64,000 nt of DNA from Haloarcula mannanilytica (GTDB lineage: Archaea; Halobacteriota; Halobacteria; Halobacteriales; Haloarculaceae). Below the pieces are notes generated by a model. That model was given only the letters and a program-made list of their open reading frames with translations. It was not told where the DNA came from and did no database searches. The stretch is from positions 930,001 to 994,000 of the forward strand of contig NZ_BIXZ01000001.1 of NCBI RefSeq assembly GCF_005406125.1. The letters run 5' to 3'. Each line of letters opens with the position of its first letter. Within the stretch, counting starts at the first letter, position 1. Below are positions 9,458-20,251 of this stretch, one piece after another. A program made the position numbers and the translations under genes.

Positions 9458-10711
9458 ATGCGGTTTCGGACCCTCATCGTCGCCGGACTGCTCATCGCGG
9501 GGCTGACCGGCGTCGTCGCTATCGGACTCACAGACGGCGGTGGACAGCTGTCACAGCAGTGGATAAGCGACACCGCCAGGGACAACGAGGTGAACCACCA
9601 CGCGGTCGGCGTCGGCCCCCGGAACGACATCGTCATCGCGCCGGTGGCGGCGGTGCCAAACGCCGAGGAGATCGGTCCCGACTCCTGTTCGCTTGTTCGA
9701 CTGCGCCCGAGCGACGGGGCGATCCGCTGGCGCTGGAGCGTGCCCGCAGAGAGCTGTTTCACGCACGCACTCACCCAGCCCGCGGTCGCCGACCTCGACG
9801 CTGACGGGTCGCTGGAGGTCGCCGCCAGCACGACGGAGAACGCGCTCGTGGTGCTCGATGGCGGGACGGGCACCGAGCAGTGGCGCGTCCCGCTGTCGGC
9901 CTACGGCTACGGGCAGCCGTCGGTCGGGGACGTGACCGGCGGCCCCGGGCCGGAGGTGGTGACCAGCGATATCGAGGGGACCCTCGTCGTCGTCCATGGT
10001 AACGGGACGGTCGCCTGGCGCGCCGACGCGAACACGACCGTCTGGACGCGCCCCGAACTCGTCGACGTGACCGGCGACGGGGCGACAGAGGTGGTCGTCG
10101 GCGGCGATAACACCGTTGCAGTGTATGGGCCGGACGGGTCACCGGTGTGGAACCGCTCGGTCGATGCGACGACGATGGCGCTGACCGACGGGCCAGAGCC
10201 GACCGTTGTCGCGGGAACGACCCAGCGGCTCCGCGGTCTCGACGGTGCGACCGGAGCGATCCGCTGGAACCGGACCGTCGCAGGGACGCCGCGCATCCAC
10301 GAAACGGGCGATGGCGATGGCGACGGCGACCGGGAGGTGTACGCCGGCGTTAGCGGTGACACGGTGCTTGCGCTCGACGCGACCACGGGTGACACCGAGT
10401 GGGAGACGCCAATCGGTGAGGACAGCCGCCGGTCGGCTCGTGCGCCGGTGTTGGGTGACGTAACCGGCGACAACGCCACCGAAGTGGTGGCCGTGACCAA
10501 CGCCGGGACCGTCGCCGTGCTGGACGGCGAGACGGGCGAGGAACTGGCGGCGTATCAGCGCAATGTCCGGATCTGGACGTTCCCGACGCTCGCGGACCTC
10601 GACAGCGACGGGGACGCGGAAATCCTGGTCCGCTACGGTGACGGGCGGGTCGTAACACTCGACTGGCAGCGCGGAGCCGGGAGTCCGCTGCAGGCTATCG
10701 GCGAGTCCTGA
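9458..10711 (+). CDS. Secreted PQQ-like/FG-GAP beta-propeller protein
   Basis: A 417-residue exported protein. An N-terminal hydrophobic segment 'TLIVAGLLIAGLTGVVAIGL' looks like a signal or anchor. The rest consists of propeller blades with the repeated pattern 'V(V/A)LDG.TG...W' (as in 'VLDGGTGTEQWRVPL', 'ALDATTGDTEWETPI') alternating with FG-GAP-like 'DLDxDGxxEV' motifs ('VADLDADGSLEVAAS', 'LADLDSDGDAEILV'). These Asp-rich loops usually bind calcium. It probably acts outside the membrane, perhaps as an assembly scaffold. The neighbouring polytopic membrane gene diverges from it, so they could be functionally linked but not co-transcribed. Confidence 0.8.
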   Translation: MRFRTLIVAGLLIAGLTGVVAIGLTDGGGQLSQQWISDTARDNEVNHHAVGVGPRNDIVIAPVAAVPNAEEIGPDSCSLVRLRPSDGAIRWRWSVPAESCFTHALTQPAVADLDADGSLEVAASTTENALVVLDGGTGTEQWRVPLSAYGYGQPSVGDVTGGPGPEVVTSDIEGTLVVVHGNGTVAWRADANTTVWTRPELVDVTGDGATEVVVGGDNTVAVYGPDGSPVWNRSVDATTMALTDGPEPTVVAGTTQRLRGLDGATGAIRWNRTVAGTPRIHETGDGDGDGDREVYAGVSGDTVLALDATTGDTEWETPIGEDSRRSARAPVLGDVTGDNATEVVAVTNAGTVAVLDGETGEELAAYQRNVRIWTFPTLADLDSDGDAEILVRYGDGRVVTLDWQRGAGSPLQAIGES

Positions 10712-10728
10712 GTCCGCGTTTCCGGCGG

Positions 10729-11325
10729 CTACAGGTGACTTCGGAGGAACGGACCGACGGTTTCGCCGACGCGTCCGCTCTGGCCGACGAAGTGGTGGTC
10801 GGCTGGCAGGCGCTCGACGGCGTGGCCCAGTTCGACGGCGCGGTCGGCGACCGGTTCCCAGTCGACGGTGTCGTCACGCTCACCGACCACGACCTGTACC
10901 GGGCAGTCGATGGCGTCAAGAGCAGCAGCGGCATCCAGATGCTCGGTCAGGGCCGCCAACGGCGCAAGCACTGACAGGACCGCCGGCTCAGCCGCGGCGT
11001 CGAGTTCGGCGGCTGCACAGAGCGCCACGGCCGCGCCGAAACTGTAGCCGAACAAGCCGACGGAATCGGCCCGTTCGCTCGCCCACGCCAGCGCGTTCTC
11101 GGCGTCGACCCGTTCGCCGCGACCCTCGTCCCACGGACCGTAATCGAAGCGGAGACAGCCGACCTCGGGCACGAGTGCGTCGCTGACCGCTCGCAGCCGC
11201 GTGTCTGACCGCGACCCCCCGTGCTGTGGATGGGGCGGGCACGCGACGACGACGGCATCCGACTCGGGGCGGTCGAGCGTCGCGGTGACGCGTCGGCCGC
11301 CCGGTATCCGAACGGTGTCACCCAT
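10729..11325 (-). CDS. Alpha/beta hydrolase (dienelactone-hydrolase-like)
   Basis: A 198-residue serine hydrolase. The nucleophile elbow is 'GLFGYSFGAAVALCAA' near residue 98. The catalytic Asp is probably in 'VVVGERDDTVDW' and the His in 'LPADHHFVGQSG'. 'CPPHPQHGGSRSD' near residue 32 forms the oxyanion-side loop seen in small alpha/beta hydrolases related to COG2945. The substrate is unknown. The gene converges with the propeller gene and its start at 11325 lies only about 60 nt from the divergent pspA gene. Confidence 0.82.
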   Translation of the reverse strand: MGDTVRIPGGRRVTATLDRPESDAVVVACPPHPQHGGSRSDTRLRAVSDALVPEVGCLRFDYGPWDEGRGERVDAENALAWASERADSVGLFGYSFGAAVALCAAAELDAAAEPAVLSVLAPLAALTEHLDAAAALDAIDCPVQVVVGERDDTVDWEPVADRAVELGHAVERLPADHHFVGQSGRVGETVGPFLRSHL

Positions 11326-11353
11326 GCGTGTTCACTCGTCATACCTCTGTAAG

Positions 11354-11363
11354 AAATTTAAGG
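11354..11363 (+). promoter_or_regulatory. TATA-like box of pspA
   Basis: AAATTTAAGG is centred about 27-28 nt before the ATG at 11386. It supports a leaderless pspA transcript and the chosen start. Confidence 0.55.
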
Positions 11364-11385
11364 TTGGAGAGACCAATGCGCATAC

Positions 11386-12228
11386 ATGGGAATCCTCTCG
11401 CGCGCGTCGTACGTCATCCGCTCCAAGCTCAACGCCGTCCTGAACCGAGCGGAGGACCCGACAGAGACCCTCGACTACAGCTACGAGCAGTTGCGTGACG
11501 AACTGCAGGATGTCAAGCAGGGGATCGCGGACCTGACGACACAGAAGAAGCGACTGGAGATACAGAAGCGCCGCCTCGAAGAGAACGTCGAGAAACACAA
11601 CGAACAGGCCCGCCAGGCCGTCGAACAGGACCGCGAGGACCTCGCCCGCCAGGCCCTAGAGAAGAAAAAGCAAAAGATGAGCCAGATCGAGGAGCTGGAA
11701 GGCCAGATACAGGACCTGCAGGCCCAGCAGGACCAGCTGGTCGAGCAGAAAGACGAGCTCCAGAAACAGATCGAGCAGTTCCGCACCAAAAAGGAGACGA
11801 TGAAGGCCCGCCACGAGGCCGCCAAGGCCTCCGCCCGTGTGAACGAGGCGATGACGGGTGCGGGCGACGAGATGCAGGACATCAACCAGGCCATCGAACG
11901 CGCCGAGGAGCGCACCGAGGACATGGAGGCCCGCTCGCAGGCGATGGACGAACTCCGCGAGGACGGGGTCCTCGAAGACCAGCTCTCCGATAAGAGTTCG
12001 CTGGAGCGCGAACTGGAAGAGGTCCAGCAGAAAGGGTCGGTCGACGCGGAACTCGACACGCTGAAAGCCGAGATGGGGAAAGCCGAGGACGGCGACAGCG
12101 GGTCAAGCGACGCTGATGTCTCCGAGGCCGAACTGGAACAGGAACTCGCCGATGAGTCCACGCAGGTCGACGTTGACGAGAGCGAGGTCGAGTCGGAACT
12201 GGACGAACTGAAAGACAACGAGAAGTAA
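11386..12228 (+). CDS. pspA: PspA/IM30 (Vipp1) family membrane-stress protein
   Basis: A 280-residue, almost entirely helical coiled-coil protein. The PspA family forms ESCRT-III-like oligomers that stabilise stressed membranes. The N-terminal amphipathic helix 'MGILSRASYVIRSKLNAVLNR' is followed by the family motif 'AEDPTETLDYSYEQLRDEL' and long heptad stretches rich in Gln/Glu/Lys to about residue 215. The C-terminal tail 'DGDSGSSDADVSEAELEQEL...' is an acidic extension common in halophiles. The strong opposite-strand Ser-rich frame is a shadow of its codon bias. It is transcribed from its own promoter. Confidence 0.92.
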   Translation: MGILSRASYVIRSKLNAVLNRAEDPTETLDYSYEQLRDELQDVKQGIADLTTQKKRLEIQKRRLEENVEKHNEQARQAVEQDREDLARQALEKKKQKMSQIEELEGQIQDLQAQQDQLVEQKDELQKQIEQFRTKKETMKARHEAAKASARVNEAMTGAGDEMQDINQAIERAEERTEDMEARSQAMDELREDGVLEDQLSDKSSLERELEEVQQKGSVDAELDTLKAEMGKAEDGDSGSSDADVSEAELEQELADESTQVDVDESEVESELDELKDNEK

Positions 12229-12280
12229 GACAACCGGCGGCCGGTCCCCGCTGGGTTTTCTGCGAGCGAGTCGCCGACGG

Positions 12281-13183
12281 TTAGTCCGGGTTCGGCTCGT
12301 ACCCCGGACCGACCCGCAGCGTCAGCGTGGTTTCACGCACCGACAGCGACAACGTTTCGTGCGTGCTGAGTTCGCCGTCACGGCTGAACGTGATGGGGTC
12401 GCCGTGGCCGTCAACGGTAATCTCATCGGCCCGGACGTGAGTCACCCCGTCGGTGTCCAGCGCCAGCAGTCGCTGCCCGATAGCCTCCGCGACGAGGTTG
12501 CCAGCGGGCATCTGCTCGACGATAGCAACGTCGAGCAGGCCATCTTCCATATCAGCCTGTCCGCCTTCGGCGATGAACTTGCGGGCGTTGCCCACCAGCA
12601 GACACGTCGCCTCGCCGGACCAGGTGAACGGGCCGTCTTCGCCGACGGCCTCGATAGTGAGGTCGAGCCCGTCGAAACGAAGCGCCTCCTGTGTCCCGGT
12701 GATGAGAAACGCCAGCGTGCCGAACCGTTCTTTGAGTTCGCCCGGAGTCGAGACGCTGGCGTCGGCAGGGAGTCCGGCGATACAGGAAACGAGAAACGGG
12801 TCCGCGTCGGCCACGCCAACGTCGACAGTTCGGGTGTCGCCGGTGTCGGCGATTTCGATGCCGTGTTCGATGTCCCTGATACCGATGTTCCCCGCGAGGA
12901 GATTCGCCGTTCCGGCCGGGATGACGCTCAGTGTCACCGAGTCGAGGTGCCCGGCGTCGTTGAGTCCGCGGACGACTTCATTTATCGTCCCGTCGCCGCC
13001 ACAAACGGCGACCTCCGAGGCCTCGGCGCGGCCGGCCTCGCGGCCGAGTTCGACCGCGTCGCCCTCCCCCTCAGTCTCGTACACGTCAAACCCGCGTGCT
13101 TCCATCAACCGCGGCACGTAGTCGGCATGCTCGCCGTCACCGCTGACGGGGTTGATGATACACCGGCGCGAACCAATCTGCAT
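12281..13183 (-). CDS. Diacylglycerol/sphingosine kinase-like lipid kinase (YegS/DagK family)
   Basis: A 300-residue lipid kinase of the DAGK catalytic-domain family. Visible motifs are the N-terminal 'IINPVSGDGEH', the nucleotide-binding 'VAVCGGDGTINEVVRGL' (Gly62-Gly65 region) and 'LSVIPAGTANLLAGNIGI' (about residues 85-102), where family members normally have GTxNDxA. The C-terminal beta-sandwich ends 'RVGPGYEPNPD'. The likely substrate is an isoprenoid ether-lipid alcohol such as archaeol-type diradylglycerol, which is inference. A TATA-like box 27 nt upstream supports the ATG at 13183. Confidence 0.88.
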   Translation of the reverse strand: MQIGSRRCIINPVSGDGEHADYVPRLMEARGFDVYETEGEGDAVELGREAGRAEASEVAVCGGDGTINEVVRGLNDAGHLDSVTLSVIPAGTANLLAGNIGIRDIEHGIEIADTGDTRTVDVGVADADPFLVSCIAGLPADASVSTPGELKERFGTLAFLITGTQEALRFDGLDLTIEAVGEDGPFTWSGEATCLLVGNARKFIAEGGQADMEDGLLDVAIVEQMPAGNLVAEAIGQRLLALDTDGVTHVRADEITVDGHGDPITFSRDGELSTHETLSLSVRETTLTLRVGPGYEPNPD

Positions 13184-13205
13184 AGTAGTATCGAGTCCAG
13201 TCCAG

Positions 13206-13215
13206 CACTTATACC
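13206..13215 (-). promoter_or_regulatory. TATA-like box of the lipid kinase gene
   Basis: On the minus strand this reads GGTATAAGTG, centred about 27 nt upstream of the ATG at 13183. It suggests a leaderless transcript. Confidence 0.55.
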
Positions 13216-13234
13216 GTGGTGATGTGCCGCGGCC

Positions 13235-14275
13235 TCACTCCCAGTCAACGTCGACGCTCCGGTCCGTCTCGCGGAGAATAAACGGACCAATAGCGAGCGT
13301 TCGTTTGGTTATCGTGACGATACGGAGGATATACGACAGCAAGATTGTGAACGGCAGCACCGCGAGTGTCGTCGTCGCCGCGAGCAGCCACAGCACGTCC
13401 GCCACGCCGAGCGTTGCGCCGGCGACATTACCCGGGTGGAAAAACAGCAACGATATCACAGCGACGGTAAGTGCCGGAATGGCCACGTACAGCAGCGTTC
13501 GAGAAAGTTCGGACAGTTCCCACTGGAAATACAGCGTCTTGAAGTGTTCCCGTGCTGGTCCGAACAGTTCGAGCGTCTCGACGAGTTCCGCCAGCGAGTC
13601 GTCGAGTTCGTCGGAGAGCTCGTCGGCGTAGGCTTCGCGGATACGCCGACCGACGTACAGCTTCCAGGAGTAGTTGTAGTTCAACGCGGCCTTGATGACA
13701 TCGAACTCTCCGAAGGTCCCCCCTTCGAGCTGGTCGGTCACCTCGTCGGCGTTGTCCGTCACGTCGTCCAGATACGTCGAGAGCAACGCGGTCAGGTCCT
13801 CATCGATCGTCGTCTCGTCAACAGCGCTCTGGACGGTCTCGGCCCGTTCGGCGGTCCCGCGGACCAGCGACCGGAGAAACGCCGACGGTTCCGCCGGACT
13901 GACCGGCGTATCCACGGCGTCAGCCACGTCGGCCCGGAACTGCATCGCGCCGTCCATCCGGTCGCGCTGGTCACCCACCGCGCCCAGTTCCTGGGAAAGG
14001 ACGAGTTGGCTCAGCGTCAGGACGAGCGTGACGCCCGTTATGGTCCCCGTAATCAGCGCCTGGAACATCGTTTCGACCGGGTCACCACTCGTCAGCACCG
14101 TCCGCGGCGGCTTCGGATGGAGGTGGCCGACCGCCAGAATCGAACAGAACAGAACAGCCGAGAGAAGGGCGGTGACGAGCCAGCGGTTCGCATCGAGGAG
14201 GAGCCAGAGGAGTCGGGTGTCACCGGCGGCGCGCTCCCGCATGGTGTCGCTGGACTCCCCATTTTCAGCGGTCAT
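13235..14275 (-). CDS. Haloarchaeal membrane protein with four helices and a central soluble domain
   Basis: A 346-residue protein of no family I can name. Two hydrophobic segments lie in the first third ('WLVTALLSAVLFCSILAVG', then 'ALITGTITGVTLVLTLSQLVL') and two near the end ('LLYVAIPALTVAVISLLFF', 'VLWLLAATTTLAVLPFTILLSYIL'). Between them is a soluble acidic helical domain of about 150 residues. The topology resembles small ion-channel or sensor proteins, but no catalytic or filter motif is visible. A TATAAAAG box 27 nt upstream supports the ATG at 14275. Confidence 0.7.
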   Translation of the reverse strand: MTAENGESSDTMRERAAGDTRLLWLLLDANRWLVTALLSAVLFCSILAVGHLHPKPPRTVLTSGDPVETMFQALITGTITGVTLVLTLSQLVLSQELGAVGDQRDRMDGAMQFRADVADAVDTPVSPAEPSAFLRSLVRGTAERAETVQSAVDETTIDEDLTALLSTYLDDVTDNADEVTDQLEGGTFGEFDVIKAALNYNYSWKLYVGRRIREAYADELSDELDDSLAELVETLELFGPAREHFKTLYFQWELSELSRTLLYVAIPALTVAVISLLFFHPGNVAGATLGVADVLWLLAATTTLAVLPFTILLSYILRIVTITKRTLAIGPFILRETDRSVDVDWE

Positions 14276-14297
14276 ACAGGTCGGCTCGCCCGCCGGG

Positions 14298-14305
14298 TAT
14301 AAAAG
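14298..14305 (-). promoter_or_regulatory. Strong TATA box of the membrane protein gene
   Basis: On the minus strand this reads CTTTTATA, centred about 27 nt upstream of the ATG at 14275. It is one of the best TATA matches in the window. Confidence 0.6.
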
Positions 14306-14370
14306 CGCGAGCCCGGCACGCGCTGGGCGATGTACGGTCAGCGAGAATCCGTATCAGTCGGGGACAGCGA

Positions 14371-16299
<1,929 letters not shown>

Positions 16300-16323
16300 A
16301 TCCGAGGATACGACGGCGGCCGG

Positions 16324-16331
16324 GGATAAGT
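16324..16331 (-). promoter_or_regulatory. TATA-like box of thrS
   Basis: On the minus strand this reads ACTTATCC, centred about 29 nt before the thrS ATG at 16299. Confidence 0.45.
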
Positions 16332-16355
16332 GTATTGAGACGCGGGCGGCGCTGG

Positions 16356-16925
16356 CTACTCGGGCAACAGCGGGTCCGAGTCCTCGTCGATGGAGTCGAC
16401 AGCCGGTGGGTCAGACTGCGTCGGCGGCGGTGCCGCGCTCGCACGCTCCAGCGGCGAGAACGCCGATTCCTCCTCCTCCTCTTCGAGCATTGTGAGCCGG
16501 TCTCTGACGGTGACCGTCTCCCCGTTGGCCGTATGCGGCGTCACGCACGTGAGCTCCGACCCCTCGTACTCCGCTAATAGTTGGGTCGGAAACACAAGCG
16601 CTCGGTACTGCTCCCCCGATATCTCGGAGTCCACCGACCGGACCTGGAACGCGGGTTCGAGTGAACAGTCGTTTCGTTTCGCCCATTCCTGAAAGACGCT
16701 GACACGGTTGAGTGCGAACAACCCGAGTTCGGTCCGAGCCTCCGCTGGTGTGGACGGAATCTGCCGACCGATGACCTGAACAGACATATCTGACAGAATA
16801 CCGGCGCTCAATAATCCGTCAAGCCGGTCGAGTACCGCAGCCTGTTGCTGCGTGTGCCCGTCGGGCAGGAGTGAACGAACGTACAATTCTGCCCGTGTGT
16901 CGTCTGACTGCGTGCTCCCCTGCAT
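16356..16925 (-). CDS. Haloarchaeal HTH-domain-like protein of unknown function
   Basis: A 189-residue protein. I prefer the ATG at 16925 over an upstream TTG at 16949. The N-terminal half '[42 protein letters not shown]' matches a haloarchaeal family usually labelled 'HTH domain protein', which continues '[19 protein letters not shown]' and '[22 protein letters not shown]'. The tail is Glu/Pro/Asp-rich and looks disordered. No experimental role is known to me; a regulatory role is a guess. It ends 57 nt from the thrS start and reads in the same direction. Confidence 0.7.
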   Translation of the reverse strand: MQGSTQSDDTRAELYVRSLLPDGHTQQQAAVLDRLDGLLSAGILSDMSVQVIGRQIPSTPAEARTELGLFALNRVSVFQEWAKRNDCSLEPAFQVRSVDSEISGEQYRALVFPTQLLAEYEGSELTCVTPHTANGETVTVRDRLTMLEEEEEESAFSPLERASAAPPPTQSDPPAVDSIDEDSDPLLPE

Positions 16926-17108
16926 CGTATAGATATTAATGGGTAGCAACCGGGAAAAACATTCCTGTTGACAATTAATGGTTAGAATGATTATACACTG
17001 AACGACGGAAGGTGAATCAAGTGTTTCTCACGCCCGGTGCGATAATTGCGGGGCAGTTCATCGTGATAGGGAGTACTATGTGGGCACAGTTCGCATGGGA
17101 AGCCGTAC

Positions 17109-17540
17109 ATGTACGACTCGGTGCTCGTAGCTACCGACGGCAGTTCGGGAACGACGGAGACACTCGCACACGCGACCTCGATTGCGCGCGACAACGACGC
17201 GACCCTCCACGGCCTGTACGTCGTGGACAAACGGCTCTACCTCGCGGCTGACAAGGCCAATCAGGACGAAGTGCGCCAGTCCCTGGAAGAGGAGGGCGAT
17301 GTCGCGCTCGACGACATCGCCGTCGGCGGCGAGGAAGCCGGTGTCGAGGTCGTCACGAACATGGAAGAGGGCATCCCTCACAAGACGATCACCGACTACG
17401 CCGAACAGGAGGGCATCGATCTGATCGTGATGGGCACCCACGGCCGAACCGGACGGGACAGGGTTGCCAACCTCGGGAGTGTCACCGAGCGCGTCGTCCA
17501 AAGCGCGCCCGTGCCCGTCCTCGTGGTCCATATCGAGTAG
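17109..17540 (+). CDS. Universal stress protein (UspA domain)
   Basis: A 143-residue single UspA domain, the family's usual length. It starts 'MYDSVLVATDGSSGTTETLAHA' and carries the nucleotide-binding loop 'IVMGTHGRTGRDRVANLGSVT' near the C-terminus, followed by 'ERVVQSAPVPVLVV'. The G-rich loop is one residue longer between its second conserved Gly and the GS than in the classic ATP-binding pattern. ATP binding is therefore likely but not certain. It stands alone, facing away from the HTH-like gene at 16356-16925. Confidence 0.92.
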   Translation: MYDSVLVATDGSSGTTETLAHATSIARDNDATLHGLYVVDKRLYLAADKANQDEVRQSLEEEGDVALDDIAVGGEEAGVEVVTNMEEGIPHKTITDYAEQEGIDLIVMGTHGRTGRDRVANLGSVTERVVQSAPVPVLVVHIE

Positions 17541-17643
17541 CGACGGTCCGGACTAGCGAACATGGGGTTGCGGAGTACCCGCGCGAACGGGACCCCCTGA
17601 TCTGACCGGTATCTTTTCGGACTGCCGACACGCGGTGGACAGT

Positions 17644-18156
17644 ATGGACAGCCGAGAGTACGAGTTCGAAGGAGCCACACCGGACATCCACGGGTACGCC
17701 CACGTCAGCCGCGAGGCGACGCTGGTAGGCGATGTCACCGTCGGCCCGAACGCGAACGTCTGGCCCGGCGTCGTGCTGCGCGGCGACGTGGCGCCCGTCG
17801 AAGTAGGCCGCGAATCGGCCATTGGCGACGGGGCCATCGTCCACGCCTCGACCGTCGGCGAGAAAGTGATGGTCGGTCACGGGGCCGTCCTCAACGACGC
17901 AACAGTCAACGACGGGGCGCTCGTGGGGTTCAATTCGACGGTCAGCGACGCCACCATCGGCGAGGGTTCCATTGTCGCGATGGGCACCGTCGTCCCACCT
18001 GGGTATGAGGTGCCCGCAGAGTCCTTTGTCCGCGGGAGTCCAGCCACGGTGACGCCGCTGTCCGAGACCACTATCGACCCCACCGAGGTGTTCGAGGCGT
18101 TCAGCTCCGGCGATTACGCCAACCTCGCGGCCCGTCACGAAGACCTGTTCGAATAA
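17644..18156 (+). CDS. Gamma-carbonic-anhydrase-like hexapeptide-repeat protein
   Basis: This protein of about 170 residues is a left-handed beta-helix. I chose the ATG at 17644 rather than a GTG three codons earlier. Hexapeptide repeats ('VSREATLVGDVTVGPNANVWPGVVLRGD', 'IGDGAIVHAS', 'VGHGAVLNDATV', 'IGEGSIVAMGTVVPPG') cover most of it. His residues at 'IVHAS' and 'VMVGHGAVLND' are candidates for the trimer-interface metal ligands of gamma carbonic anhydrases (Cam/YrdA group). The His spacing differs from the classic set, so it could be an anhydrase or a related protein without that activity. The gshA-like gene follows 69 nt later on the same strand. Confidence 0.85.
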   Translation: MDSREYEFEGATPDIHGYAHVSREATLVGDVTVGPNANVWPGVVLRGDVAPVEVGRESAIGDGAIVHASTVGEKVMVGHGAVLNDATVNDGALVGFNSTVSDATIGEGSIVAMGTVVPPGYEVPAESFVRGSPATVTPLSETTIDPTEVFEAFSSGDYANLAARHEDLFE

Positions 18157-18192
18157 CGCTCGGTATCGGTTCTGCAAACGCACGACGGGTCA

Positions 18193-18199
18193 CTTATAG
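18193..18199 (+). promoter_or_regulatory. TATA-like box of the GCS2-like gene
   Basis: CTTATAG is centred about 29 nt before the ATG at 18225. It separates this gene transcriptionally from the upstream hexapeptide gene. Confidence 0.5.
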
Positions 18200-18224
18200 T
18201 GGAAGAGCCCACACAGTACCGAGC

Positions 18225-20174
18225 ATGGACGATATCGTCGACCTGGTGACCCGGTCGCTCGCCGACGAGACTGCCGCGGCGTTCACTGAACGGGTCGACG
18301 AACAGGCGATGCAGCTCCGAAGAGCCATCGAGGCCGGAGAGTTCGACAACGAGGCGTTCTCCGTCGGACTTGAGATCGAACTGTACGCAATCAACGCCGA
18401 ACCGGACCCGCCCGAACCCGACGAGGACGAAGACGGCGAGGCAGTCGCCGAAGAAGACCTCGACGACGACCTGAGTGGCTCGGGGGACGCGGCCTGGAGC
18501 GGGTCGCTCGAAGCGCCGGCCGAACCGGAGGACGGTGGCGGGGCGTCGCTCGAACCCGGCGGTGGGAACGAGGCGTCGCTGGAACCGGACGGGGACGACT
18601 CGCTGGAGCCCGCAGGAGACGAGCTGTCGGGCCAGAGTGACGGCGATGCCGACGACGACGGCGACGACTCTTTCGGCCCCGGTGAAGGGCCGTCGCTCGA
18701 CATCGACCCGGACAGTCCGCTGGCCGAGGACGAACCGGAAACGCCTGAGGAAGAGACCGAACCAGCCGTCGAGTCGACCGTCGAGGACGGGGAGGTCGAC
18801 GAGCCGTACATGGACCCCGAGGACTGGGCGGGGCGGCTGACCCGCCTGCCCGACGTGGTGTTCGAGGGCGAGGCCAACAAGGAACTGGGCCTGCACAACG
18901 CGGAGGTCAACACCGAACCGAACAGTTTCGACCAGACCGGGATGGAGGTCCAGACGACGGCAGTGGAGATGCAGACGAAGCAGGCCCGCCAGCAGGCGAG
19001 CAAGCACAACTGCGAACTCGTCTTGGACGCGATGTGGACCATCCCGCCCGAAGAGGGCAGCGAGGCGTACCTCTCGGCCCACGAGACCCGCGACGGGGTC
19101 GTCCTCGCCGAGAACATGCGGCAAGCGCCCAGGTACGTCGCGCTGGACAACGAGGCGCTGGACCGCGCCGGCGGCAGTATCGACTTCGACGTGCCGGGCT
19201 ACAGCGGGTCGTTCCCGACGATTCTGTTCGAGTCGCTGGCCACCTCGATACAGCCACACCTCCAGATTCCGGACGCTGCGGCGTTCCCCGAGTACTACAA
19301 CGCCGCGATACGGACGCTCGGGCCGCTGCTCGCCTTGTCAGTCAATTCGCCGTTCCTCCCCGCCGATATGTACGACGACACCGACGGCGAGTGGCTCTGT
19401 GCGAACACCCATCACGAACTCCGCATCGCGGCCTTCGAGCAGTCGGTCAACACCAGCGAAAACCCGAAAGTGCGGGTCCCGCGGGACCTCGACGATACGA
19501 CGGACGTGGTCGGTCGCGTCGTCGACGACGACCTGTTCGCGCCGTTCCTCCGGGAATTCCTGCACGACGACGAGCGAACGGCGTTCGCCGAGGAGTTCTG
19601 GGAGTTCGACCACAAGCGCGGGACCTACTGGCGGTGGCTCCGGTGTGTCATCGGTGGGACGGCGGTCGACGGGGCCAGCACTGAGAAGTCGCTGCGCATC
19701 GAGTACCGCCCGCTGCCGACACAACCCCACGTCAAGGACATGATCGGGCTGCAGGCGCTCACGGTCGGTCTCATTCGCGGGCTGGTCGTCGCGGACCACC
19801 CCGCCGTAGAACTGCCCTGGCAGGAGGCCAAGCGGAGCTTCTACAACGCCGCACGGGACGGCTCCGACGCTGACCTCTCGTGGGTGACAGCCGACGGCGA
19901 GCGGACGGCTGACCACGACGAAATCTACGACGAAATCTTCCAGTACGCCCGTCTGGGCCTCGCGGAACAGGATGTTCCGGAGGCCCGCATCGACGAGTAC
20001 CTGGAGCCGATTAAAGCCAGATACGAGGCCGGCGTGACCCCGAGCGACTGGAAAATCGGTCGCGTCCGTGAGTATCTCGACGACGGCGACGACCTTTCGA
20101 CCGCTATCCAGTCGATGCAACTGGACTACATCGAAAACAGCCGCGAACACCACTCCTTCGACGAGTGGGTGTGA
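18225..20174 (+). CDS. GCS2-family (glutamate-cysteine ligase-like) protein with acidic insertion
   Basis: A 649-residue ATP-grasp-like carboxylate-amine ligase of the GCS2 group. The active-site strand 'AFSVGLEIELYAINAE' (residues 44-59) carries the ExE pair, and 'NAEVNTEPNSFDQTGMEVQ', 'CANTHHELRIAAFEQ' and 'SLRIEYRPLPTQPHVKDMIG' continue the fold. Between residues about 60 and 195 is a low-complexity acidic insertion (Asp, Glu, Gly, Ser, Pro) that splits the first active-site strand from the rest. Without it the protein would be near 515 residues. Its product is unknown; a peptide-like gamma-glutamyl conjugate is possible. Confidence 0.78.
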   Translation: MDDIVDLVTRSLADETAAAFTERVDEQAMQLRRAIEAGEFDNEAFSVGLEIELYAINAEPDPPEPDEDEDGEAVAEEDLDDDLSGSGDAAWSGSLEAPAEPEDGGGASLEPGGGNEASLEPDGDDSLEPAGDELSGQSDGDADDDGDDSFGPGEGPSLDIDPDSPLAEDEPETPEEETEPAVESTVEDGEVDEPYMDPEDWAGRLTRLPDVVFEGEANKELGLHNAEVNTEPNSFDQTGMEVQTTAVEMQTKQARQQASKHNCELVLDAMWTIPPEEGSEAYLSAHETRDGVVLAENMRQAPRYVALDNEALDRAGGSIDFDVPGYSGSFPTILFESLATSIQPHLQIPDAAAFPEYYNAAIRTLGPLLALSVNSPFLPADMYDDTDGEWLCANTHHELRIAAFEQSVNTSENPKVRVPRDLDDTTDVVGRVVDDDLFAPFLREFLHDDERTAFAEEFWEFDHKRGTYWRWLRCVIGGTAVDGASTEKSLRIEYRPLPTQPHVKDMIGLQALTVGLIRGLVVADHPAVELPWQEAKRSFYNAARDGSDADLSWVTADGERTADHDEIYDEIFQYARLGLAEQDVPEARIDEYLEPIKARYEAGVTPSDWKIGRVREYLDDGDDLSTAIQSMQLDYIENSREHHSFDEWV

Positions 20175-20251
20175 GCGGGCTGGCTTCGGCGACCCTGGCA
20201 TCGCTGCCGGATGGTGAGCCTTTATTCGGATGACGCCGTTAGCATCGCGTG

